From the NCBI GenBank assembly GCA_910586275.1, contig CAJUIM010000025.1, forward strand, positions 1 to 33,624: DNA of 33,624 nt, given 5' to 3'. Origin of the DNA: an uncultured Lachnospiraceae bacterium (GTDB lineage Bacteria; Bacillota; Clostridia; Lachnospirales; Lachnospiraceae). Below are positions 16,708-23,259 of the stretch, piece after piece. The notes beneath the pieces are model-generated. The model was not told the origin of the DNA. It ran no database searches and saw nothing but the letters and a program-made list of their open reading frames with translations. How positions within the stretch are numbered: position 1 is the stretch's first letter; each line of letters begins with the position of its first letter. Position numbers and translations under genes: made by a program.

Positions 16708-17997
16708 ATGGATTATTATAAAAATATAGCATATTTTATCAGTCACATTTTTTTATTAAGTTTTTTTTATCTGTTTACAATTCATAGATTTTCGAAAAGG
16801 AAAACTTCCTGTATATGTATCTGTGCCTTATTATCTCTGGGAATTTCGGATTGCCTGAAATTAAATGTATTTCCGGACAGTGATTTATGTTATGTTTTAG
16901 TAACGGTATTTCAGATATTAGTAGCGCAGCTGACAAATCTTTATATTTCGAAAAACAGGGACGGCAGGGTGGTGTTTCTAGGACTGACTGCTTCCAATTA
17001 TGTGATAGCAGGAAGTGTAGTATCCTTGGTTCTTTATATACTGACAAAGCATGCGGTTCTTTCTTTAGCAGGAAGTACTATGGTTCATGCTTCCATTCTT
17101 TTTTTTCTGTTTAAAAAACTGAAGAATATATGGTTGGGGTATTTTGAGAAAGAATATATTAAAAACTGGTGGGAATTATGTCTGATTCCTGTATTTTTTT
17201 ATTGCGGTTTTTCAAGCATTGCTTTTTTCCCATACAATTTATATGAGAATTCCAATAATATACTTGGCATTATGATATTTATCGTAACGATGTTCGTTTC
17301 TTATGTGGTAGTACTTCGTTATGTGGAAAGTGAATTCAGAAGGAACGATATGTATTGGAAAAATCTGCTTTCGGAATGTTATATTAAGGATTTGGAAAAC
17401 CAATATCTGTCAATGGAAAAGTTCGAGCAGAATCTGAAGATACTGCGTCACGATATTAGACATTATTCGGGAATGATAGAGAATCTGCTGGACCAGAAGG
17501 AATATGACGAAGTGAAGAAAGTGGTAAGGCATATCAACGATGCGGTGGATGAAAATAAGATTGTAAAATACAGCAATAATTTGGTCATTAATACAATAAT
17601 CATAAATATTATGGAAAGAGCACGTTCTTATGGCATAAAAGTAAATCTGGATGCAACGATTGCAAAAGACTTGCCGGTGGATAATTACGAATTTGCCATG
17701 GTCATAGCTAATTTATTTGATAATGCTTTGCTGAGCGTAAAGGATTTGGATAAAGAGAAAAGATATGTGGATGCAAATATTCAATGTACACAGCATCATT
17801 TATTCATTGATATGAAAAATGAATATGAGAAAGAAATCACAATGGATTCCGTGACCGGTCTGCCGAAAAGCAGGAAGGGAAAAAATCATGGCTTCGGCAT
17901 GCAGAGTGTTCAGGCATTTACGGAAAAGACAGGAGGAAATATAGGCTGCTACTGTAAAAACGGCATCTTTCAGATTATTATAATTGCGAAGTTTTAG
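16708..17997 (+). CDS. AgrC-type sensor histidine kinase (GHKL)
   Basis: A 429-aa membrane kinase, partner of the preceding LytTR regulator. The first 205 residues hold about six hydrophobic segments (around 8-25, 36-50, 60-80, 90-112, 117-136, 160-175 and 186-205) with few charged loops, as in AgrC/ComD peptide receptors. The cytoplasmic part has the phospho-His His248 in ILRHDIRHYSGMI, an N box NLFDNALLSV (Asn335/Asn339) and a short G box GFGMQS (395-400). The HDxxHY form and compact ATPase domain place it in the HPK10/GHKL class. No agrD-like peptide or agrB-like protease gene lies nearby, so the ligand is unknown. The start overlaps no other gene and has AGGTAG upstream. Confidence 0.9.
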   Translation: MDYYKNIAYFISHIFLLSFFYLFTIHRFSKRKTSCICICALLSLGISDCLKLNVFPDSDLCYVLVTVFQILVAQLTNLYISKNRDGRVVFLGLTASNYVIAGSVVSLVLYILTKHAVLSLAGSTMVHASILFFLFKKLKNIWLGYFEKEYIKNWWELCLIPVFFYCGFSSIAFFPYNLYENSNNILGIMIFIVTMFVSYVVVLRYVESEFRRNDMYWKNLLSECYIKDLENQYLSMEKFEQNLKILRHDIRHYSGMIENLLDQKEYDEVKKVVRHINDAVDENKIVKYSNNLVINTIIINIMERARSYGIKVNLDATIAKDLPVDNYEFAMVIANLFDNALLSVKDLDKEKRYVDANIQCTQHHLFIDMKNEYEKEITMDSVTGLPKSRKGKNHGFGMQSVQAFTEKTGGNIGCYCKNGIFQIIIIAKF

Positions 17998-18091
17998 TAT
18001 TTTTATGTGAAAAAACGGCTTGATTATTTCTTATAATATAACGGGAAATTGGGTATAATAAAATAGATGTAATTGCATGCGTCATCACCAA

Positions 18092-18132
18092 GATAAAAGA
18101 AGACATTGTATATGAAAATGTCTTCTTTTATC
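18092..18132 (+). terminator. 16-bp hairpin in the leader of the GGDEF gene
   Basis: GATAAAAGAAGACATT (18092-18107) pairs perfectly with 18117-18132 around a 9-nt loop. The 3' arm is T-rich (TCTTCTTTTATC), but no T-run follows the stem. It could end the kinase transcript or act as a leader structure: the ribosome binding site GGAGGG (18141-18146) lies only 8 nt after it. A TATAAT at 18054-18059 upstream of the hairpin would place it in the 5' UTR of the next gene. Confidence 0.6.
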
Positions 18133-18154
18133 ATATAGGCGGAGGGAACGGGAT

Positions 18155-20065
18155 ATGCAGAAAACTTTTAATAAGTATACATTTGTAATTATGACGGCAG
18201 CTATTCTTCTTATTTTATTCTTGAATTTTATTTATACTTATCATTCTATTGAATATCAGCAGTTTAATACGTTCCGGACTAAAATCGAACAGGTGATACA
18301 TACTTTGGAAAATAACCAGACAGAATTGCTGCTGTTGAAAGAAAGTCTGGATGAAGATTATCTTATAAGGGCAAAAGCCGCTGCATATGTATTGGACAGA
18401 CAGGAGGAATTGTCTCTGGACGTTCCGGAGATGCAGCATTTGGCCAGTATCCTCAATGTGGATGAACTTCATGTAATTGATGAAAACGGCATTATTGTGT
18501 TTGGTTCGGTTCCCCAATATATAGGAATAGATATGGCTGACCATCCGCAGACCAGTGCATTTCTTTCCATGTTGGAAAGCGGGGATGAGGATGCATACCT
18601 GATTCAGGAAGCACAGCCTAATGCAGCGGAAAATAAGGTAATGCAATATGTGGGAGTGGCCAAGAAAACACAGAAAGGCATTGTACAAGTTGGGTTTGAG
18701 CCAAAACGGCAGATGGATGCACAGTCGAGAAATACATATGAATATATATTTTCTAAATTTCCTACCGATGTAGGGGAAGATTTTTTTGCGGTGGACTGTG
18801 TGACCGAAGAGGTTGTGGGACATTCCGGCAGCATGGAAAAGGAATTCGATACGGATTATTATAAACTGAGCCAATTGATGGATTGCATGGACGGTTCCTA
18901 TAAAAAGGGGAAGGACGGAGAGTCTGTTTATGTAGTAAGCAGGAAATATGAAGACGTGCTGATATGTGCAATGCTGCCGAAGGATATTATGTTCCGTAAA
19001 TTGAAAGAAACAGTAATCAATACTTTATTATATTTACTTTTCATTATGATTGCCGTTATAGTTCTTCTGAATTATTTGGTGAAGCGCAGGGTGATAGACG
19101 GCATCCATAGTATTAATGACAAGCTTTCCCTAATTACAGACGGCAATTTTGATATTATGGTAGAAGTAGGAGGAAACAGGGAATTTGAAGAATTAAGCAG
19201 CGGGATCAATACAATGGTTAAAAGCATTGTGAATATATCGGACCGTATTTCCGCAATTATTGAAATGAGCGGCATTCCGTTGGCAGCTTTCGAATATAGG
19301 AGTGATATGAAACATATCTTTGCCACTTCAGGGCTGAAAGTTCTGTTGGGCATTTCCGACCGGAAGGCTGAGGAATTATATGGCAATAGTTCTCTGTTTG
19401 ATGAATATATAAAAGGTATTATGGAAAATGCAGTGGAAGGAGATATTTACAAAATAAATAATATGAAATATGTGCGTATGCATATTTCCTCTTCGTCTGA
19501 CGGATATCTGGGAGTGATCACGGATGTGACAGAAGATATGATGGAGAGACAGAAGATGCATTATGCAAATACCCACGATACTCTTACAGGGCTTTACACA
19601 TATGACCATTTCAAATATTTGGCAGAAAGGATCTTAAAAAGAATGCCTTTAGGAAAAATATGTGCGGCTGTCATGCTGGATTTAGATGATTTCAAATCAA
19701 TTAATGATAATTATGGGCATGATATCGGAGACAGGTATCTACAAGCATTTTCCGCCGTCATGAAGTCCATGCCGGAAGAACATTTTCTGACAGCAAGACG
19801 TTCAGGAGATGAATTCTGTATGATGATTTATAATTGCGGGGATACATTTGATATTATAAAATTTCTGGATAATTTTTATGAGGAACTTCAGGGAAACAGC
19901 ATCCCGCTGTCGGAAGGGCAGTCTAAGATCATCAGCGTGTCCGGTGGATTTGCATGGACCGCAGACCGTGGCAGCGGGATATTGGAACTTCTGAGCCATG
20001 CAGATGAGGCTCTTTATGAAATGAAGAAAGAGACGAAAGGGCATTATACGGAGTATATGGGGTAG
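18155..20065 (+). CDS. membrane-bound GGDEF protein, probable diguanylate cyclase
   Basis: A 636-aa sensor protein predicted to make cyclic di-GMP. It has TM1 at about 10-30, an extracytoplasmic sensor of about 250 residues (Cache-like, family not certain), TM2 at about 286-309, HAMP at about 309-362, a PAS-like region at about 365-460 and a GGDEF domain at about 468-630. The GGDEF part shows HDTLTGLYTYDHF, DLDDFKSINDNYGHDIGD and an active loop ARRSGDEF (SGDEF at 550-554) in place of GGDEF. No RxxD inhibitory site is seen just before the loop. There is no EAL domain. GGAGGG lies 8 nt before the ATG. The neighbouring chemoreceptor suggests a motility or surface-sensing context. Confidence 0.9.
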   Translation: MQKTFNKYTFVIMTAAILLILFLNFIYTYHSIEYQQFNTFRTKIEQVIHTLENNQTELLLLKESLDEDYLIRAKAAAYVLDRQEELSLDVPEMQHLASILNVDELHVIDENGIIVFGSVPQYIGIDMADHPQTSAFLSMLESGDEDAYLIQEAQPNAAENKVMQYVGVAKKTQKGIVQVGFEPKRQMDAQSRNTYEYIFSKFPTDVGEDFFAVDCVTEEVVGHSGSMEKEFDTDYYKLSQLMDCMDGSYKKGKDGESVYVVSRKYEDVLICAMLPKDIMFRKLKETVINTLLYLLFIMIAVIVLLNYLVKRRVIDGIHSINDKLSLITDGNFDIMVEVGGNREFEELSSGINTMVKSIVNISDRISAIIEMSGIPLAAFEYRSDMKHIFATSGLKVLLGISDRKAEELYGNSSLFDEYIKGIMENAVEGDIYKINNMKYVRMHISSSSDGYLGVITDVTEDMMERQKMHYANTHDTLTGLYTYDHFKYLAERILKRMPLGKICAAVMLDLDDFKSINDNYGHDIGDRYLQAFSAVMKSMPEEHFLTARRSGDEFCMMIYNCGDTFDIIKFLDNFYEELQGNSIPLSEGQSKIISVSGGFAWTADRGSGILELLSHADEALYEMKKETKGHYTEYMG

Positions 20066-20129
20066 TTGCTTTCTGTAAAAGAAAAGATGATATGTGTCAA
20101 ATTGATGTTGATTTGCGAAGAATGGGAAA

Positions 20130-20159
20130 TTTACAGGCAAGAGAAAAAAATATTATAAT
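20130..20159 (+). promoter_or_regulatory. promoter of the chemoreceptor gene
   Basis: TTTACA (20130-20135) and a perfect TATAAT (20154-20159) are 18 nt apart, in the 140-bp gap between the GGDEF gene and the chemoreceptor. The start point would lie about 40 bp before the ATG. It is a housekeeping-type promoter, not the sigma-28 type often seen for chemotaxis genes. Confidence 0.65.
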
Positions 20160-20205
20160 GGTAATATAAAATGGGGGTGGATTGAGAAAGGAGAAAAATT
20201 AGCTT

Positions 20206-21915
20206 ATGAGCTTAAAAACAAAAATTCTGTCATTGTCACTGATACCAATGCTGTTAATTGGCATCTGTATGTCCTTAGTAGCGGTAAACAGGATAGGGTA
20301 CGGCATATACGATGAGGCATATGTGGGAATGCATGCAACTACGTTGGCTGTAAGGGATATCTTCGAAATAGGACATGATGGGGAATATAGCATGGATGGA
20401 AACGGAGAATTATGGAAAGGGGATAATTTTAATATTTCTCAAGCTACAGATATAGTGGATCATATAAAGAAAAATACGGGAATGGACGTAACGGTTTTTT
20501 GGGGGGATACGCGAGTGCTTACTTCCATGACGGATGAGAAGGGAAGCAGGCAGATCGGGACGAAGGCACCGGAAGAAGTAGTAAATGCTGTATTGAAGGA
20601 AGGGGAATCATATCAGAACAGAAATGTGAATATTTTAGGAAAGAAATATGTGGTTTATTATGTTCCGATATACCAGCAGGGGGAAAAAGGGGGAGAAATA
20701 GTAGGGATGATTTTTCTTGGAACTCCTCAGGAGACTATTACGGAAATCGTGAATAAGTCCGTTTTCCAATTATTGATTGTCATAATCTCCGGCATAGCAC
20801 TGACAGCTTCCATTGTTTTTTTCCTGACTCGCCGGATCGTATCGGCATTGAACAGAAGTATGTGCTTTTTGGATGATATATCAAAAGGCAATTTAAAGGT
20901 TCATATAGAGGATGAACTTCTGCAGAGAAAAGATGAAATCGGTAATCTTGGACGGAACATTGAAAAACTGAAAAATGAATTAAGGGATATTGTGGAGGGC
21001 ATTAAGGAGAGCAGTGATAATTTTCATGATGAATCGGAAAATCTGCAAAAGATTTCGGAAGAGGTTTACCATGTGATGAAGGAAGTGGACGGTTCCACAC
21101 AGGAAATTGCGAAGAGCTGTACCGAGCAGGCAGAAGGAGCCTCTCATGCCAGTCAGAATGTGACAGAGATGGGAGAGATGATAAAATATAACGGTTCGGA
21201 AATCATTAAAATCAATGAAATAGTGGAACAGATGAAAGAAGTATCGGGAAATGCAAGGGTACAGTTCAAGGAATTGAATGATGTCATGGAGAATGTAAAA
21301 GAATCTATTTATTTTCTTTCCGAACAGACTAATCTAACGGAAGAATCGGTTAAGAAGATAGGGGCGGCAACCGAACTGATTACGTCCATTGCGTCACAGA
21401 CAAACCTTCTTTCCCTGAATGCCAGCATAGAGGCTGCCAGAGCTGGGGAGAACGGAAAGGGGTTTTCCGTAGTGGCTTCCGAAATTCAGCAGCTATCCAT
21501 TCAGTCTAACACGGCAGCCGGAAAGATAAAGGATATAGTGGAAGATTTGAACAAGAATGCTTCTTATACTTTGGATAAAGTAGGAGATATGAAGTCCGTC
21601 ATTGCGCGTCAGGAAGATAATATAAAGAGGGTAAATGAAAGCTTTAAAGATGTACATATAGGCATTGATGAAACGGTAAAAGGAATAGAAGTCATTATAA
21701 ATAAAGCGGACGAGTTGGAACATACCAGGGAAAGTACAGTGGCTATTGTACAGAGTTCGGCGGCCCTTTCGGAAGAAAATACTGCCAGCATTGAAGAAAT
21801 CATGGCATCCATTGGGATTATATATGAGAATGTCCAGAATATATCCTATAATTCCAAAGTCCTGAATCAGCTTTCACAGCAAATGAAAGAGAAAGTAGGT
21901 GTTTTTAATACTTAA
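20206..21915 (+). CDS. methyl-accepting chemotaxis protein with periplasmic-type Cache sensor
   Basis: A 569-aa chemoreceptor. TM1 is at about 7-28, a single Cache-like extracellular domain at about 29-185 (DVTVFWGDTRVLTSM and GKKYVVYYVPIY fit the ligand-binding fold), TM2 at about 186-208 and HAMP at about 209-265. A long coiled-coil signalling domain follows, with the conserved hairpin tip IASQTNLLSLNASIEAARAGENGKGFSVVA (positions about 395-424). No C-terminal CheR/CheB-binding pentapeptide is present. The ligand is unknown. AAAGGAG lies 12 nt before the ATG. The gene has its own promoter and is followed, 5 nt after its stop, by the giant hairpin. Confidence 0.93.
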   Translation: MSLKTKILSLSLIPMLLIGICMSLVAVNRIGYGIYDEAYVGMHATTLAVRDIFEIGHDGEYSMDGNGELWKGDNFNISQATDIVDHIKKNTGMDVTVFWGDTRVLTSMTDEKGSRQIGTKAPEEVVNAVLKEGESYQNRNVNILGKKYVVYYVPIYQQGEKGGEIVGMIFLGTPQETITEIVNKSVFQLLIVIISGIALTASIVFFLTRRIVSALNRSMCFLDDISKGNLKVHIEDELLQRKDEIGNLGRNIEKLKNELRDIVEGIKESSDNFHDESENLQKISEEVYHVMKEVDGSTQEIAKSCTEQAEGASHASQNVTEMGEMIKYNGSEIIKINEIVEQMKEVSGNARVQFKELNDVMENVKESIYFLSEQTNLTEESVKKIGAATELITSIASQTNLLSLNASIEAARAGENGKGFSVVASEIQQLSIQSNTAAGKIKDIVEDLNKNASYTLDKVGDMKSVIARQEDNIKRVNESFKDVHIGIDETVKGIEVIINKADELEHTRESTVAIVQSSAALSEENTASIEEIMASIGIIYENVQNISYNSKVLNQLSQQMKEKVGVFNT

Positions 21916-22015
21916 TTGACTGCAGGCAGAAACAGAAATATAGGTAAGAACAGAAATGCGGGCAGAAACAAAAATGCAGGCAGAAACAGAAATTTTTCAG
22001 ACCATCCAAAAACGC

Positions 22016-22052
22016 CGGTACTTAGGTACTGTATTTTAGTGCCTTAGTACCG
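22016..22052 (+). other. inner hairpin in the loop of the giant inverted repeat
   Basis: Arms 22016-22030 and 22038-22052 form a 15-bp stem with one T-T mismatch and one G-T pair around a 7-nt loop GTATTTT. It is followed by a small CCGCT/AGCGG hairpin at 22062-22072. The whole region would fold as a long stem topped by a branched head. Confidence 0.8.
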
Positions 22053-22082
22053 CTGCGTTTGCCGCTGAGCGGAAGCGTGTCT
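22048..22082 (+). repeat. dispersed repeat module A, copy 1
   Basis: A 35-nt module starting TACCGCTGCGTTTGCCGCTG. It recurs in inverted orientation at 22376-22410 with four substitutions. It lies in the loop of the giant inverted repeat and runs into its right arm. Confidence 0.85.
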
Positions 22083-22160
22083 GAAAAATTTCTGTTTCTG
22101 TCTGCATTTCTGTTTCTGTCTGCATTTCTGTTCTTGCCTATATTTCTGTTTCTGCCTGCA

Positions 22161-22352
22161 CAATGGATCTCCTGCCGGGCTGTATGTCCGATTTCTATGC
22201 TTTCGGCGGAAATGGCGGTGCCGGCACAAAATCGAAAACGGAATGCCGTAGCATAAAAAATACAATACTTGTGGTGATATATTCGATATGTTAGAATAAT
22301 AATTAAAAACGGGAAAGAGTGTATGCGATGTCATTCACTTAAGCTGCAGTCA
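22161..22352. other. non-coding stretch with an imperfect stem-loop
   Basis: No credible gene is seen. TATGCT (22196-22201) pairs with AGCATA (22250-22255), and CGGC (22204-22207) pairs with GCCG (22245-22248), giving an imperfect 10-bp stem around a GC-richer interior. The open frames crossing this area and the giant repeat are low-complexity products of the 18-nt units and lack ribosome binding sites. Confidence 0.5.
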
Positions 22353-22375
22353 GCGTCAGGAATTCTTTTTTATTA

Positions 22376-22457
22376 GGACGCGCTTTCGTTCAGCGGCAAA
22401 CGCAGCGGTATAGCGAATTGTGACGCACATCTGCCGGAAAGCAATTTTCAAACATGC
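22376..22457 (-). repeat. dispersed repeat element with modules A and B
   Basis: Read on the minus strand, module B (22427-22457, 31 nt) is followed by a 16-nt linker and module A (22376-22410, 35 nt). Module B matches 27582-27612 at 30 of 31 positions. Module A matches 22048-22082 at 31 of 35. Short complementary ends (GCTTTC at 22382, GAAAGC at 22437) allow folding. The element ends 17 nt before the start codon of the zinc-ribbon gene, next to its ribosome binding site, so it forms part of that gene's leader. Confidence 0.85.
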
Positions 22458-22474
22458 ACTAAAAGGAGGTAAAA

Positions 22475-22705
22475 ATGATTTGTCCGAAATGTGGAAGCAA
22501 TAACGTAATTACCCAGACATTGACAGATACGGAAGTAACGGAAAAAACAAAGGGATTTGGATGTGTAAAGGCATGTCTGGGATATTTGATATTTAATGTA
22601 TGGGGGATTTTATGCGGGTTGTGCGGCATGGGAAAGGGAAAGAAAAAGACGACGACAAGGATGAAAGTAGTGAATATATGTCAGAATTGCGGCAATCATT
22701 TTTAG
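22475..22705 (+). CDS. small zinc-ribbon protein with hydrophobic centre
   Basis: This 76-aa protein begins MICPKCGSNNV and ends NICQNCGNHF. The paired cysteines Cys3/Cys6 and Cys69/Cys72 form a probable zinc ribbon. The middle (about 28-52, VKACLGYLIFNVWGILCGLCG) is hydrophobic with four more cysteines and could span or sit in the membrane, followed by a basic KGKKKTTTR stretch. Function is unknown; similar short zinc-ribbon proteins occur in many Firmicutes. AAAAGGAGG precedes the ATG at ideal spacing. Its last 28 bp overlap the next gene in another frame, suggesting translational coupling. Confidence 0.8.
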   Translation: MICPKCGSNNVITQTLTDTEVTEKTKGFGCVKACLGYLIFNVWGILCGLCGMGKGKKKTTTRMKVVNICQNCGNHF

Positions 22706-23070
22706 AATGCATCAGAATATTAGGAAATAACAGCGGCTGCCATCAAATGCCGGAAAGAAGCTTTTTTTATAAGGGGAAGCAATTTCCTGTCTGTGCCAGA
22801 TGTACAGGGGTATTTTTAGGGCATATGACGGCAATCCTCTTATTTCTCTGCGGAAAAAGATTTTCTTTCAGGAAATGTTTTGCTTTGATGGCAGTGATGG
22901 GACTTGACTGGGGAGTACAGGAAGTCGGAATTGCGGAATCTACTAATATCAGAAGACTTTTTACGGGCTTTTGCGGAGGGCTGGGATTATTCAGCCTTTA
23001 TGGCAGGATTATTGTTTTGGCTTTATTATTTTGCAGTCAGTTAAGAGGCAAGGAGAAGGTAAAATTATAG
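22678..23070 (+). CDS. DUF2085 family membrane protein
   Basis: This protein of about 130 aa is of the DUF2085 type, with unknown biochemical function. The family motifs are clear: GCHQMPERSFFYKGKQFPVCARCTG, then a glycine/histidine step FLGH, a middle helix with MGLDWGVQ, and the late motif NIRRLFTGFCGGLG. The CHQ and CARC motifs could bind a metal. About three hydrophobic helices are visible. The start is uncertain: ATG 22678 keeps the conserved CHQ motif and overlaps the zinc-ribbon gene by 28 bp, with no clear ribosome binding site, so coupled translation is likely. A longer frame back to 22600 adds a charged extension unlike the family. Confidence 0.75.
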   Translation: MSELRQSFLECIRILGNNSGCHQMPERSFFYKGKQFPVCARCTGVFLGHMTAILLFLCGKRFSFRKCFALMAVMGLDWGVQEVGIAESTNIRRLFTGFCGGLGLFSLYGRIIVLALLFCSQLRGKEKVKL

Positions 23071-23150
23071 GAGGTCAAAACATTAATACTGGAAATTGCA
23101 TAAGGACTATGTTAATATAATAATTAGCGAACACATACTTTTTGTCATAT

Positions 23151-23172
23151 ACCCCGCAGACAGCTACGGGGT
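23151..23172 (+). terminator. weak terminator candidate
   Basis: ACCCCG (23151-23156) and CGGGGT (23167-23172) form a 6-bp GC-rich stem with a 10-nt loop, followed by TTATAGTTCTTG. The T-tract is poor. It lies between the DUF2085 gene and the GH3 gene. Confidence 0.4.
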
Positions 23173-23259
23173 TTATAGTTCTTGTTTCAGGGGATAGGTT
23201 TCATTCGGCAGAATCAGCAAAAGTGAAAAATCAATATCAAATCAGAAAAGGAAAAGTAT

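Larger units (their letters stand above)
21921..22160 (+). repeat. giant inverted repeat made of 18-nt tandem units
   Basis: Arms 21921-22002 and 22079-22160 are 82 nt each and complementary except at five positions, with a 76-nt loop. The left arm is four tandem 18-nt units: 21922-21939, 21940-21957, 21958-21975 and 21976-21993. The first reads GCAGGCAGAAACAGAAAT. The right arm holds four matching units in inverted order (22088-22159). The variant second unit (starting ATAGG) is mirrored in the same place on the right arm. Four of the five arm differences are G-T pairs, which still pair as G-U in + strand RNA; the fifth is A-C. It begins 5 nt after the chemoreceptor stop. Confidence 0.93.

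Noticed and set aside
18000..18154. AgrD-like peptide gene behind the sensor kinase
   Set aside because: The only short frames here lack a ribosome binding site and show no amphipathic leader, cysteine core or acidic tail.
21922..21993. CRISPR-like array in the 18-nt repeats
   Set aside because: The units are directly adjacent without spacers, and no cas genes are present.
22059..22256. 65-aa plus-strand frame resembling a hydrophobic peptide (LFLSAFLFLSAFLF)
   Set aside because: The hydrophobic pattern comes from translating the 18-nt repeat. The start would be TTG without a Shine-Dalgarno sequence.
22044..22334. 96-aa minus-strand open frame rich in RQKQK repeats
   Set aside because: It is read through the 18-nt repeat units and their surroundings, has repetitive low-complexity sequence, and no ribosome binding site.
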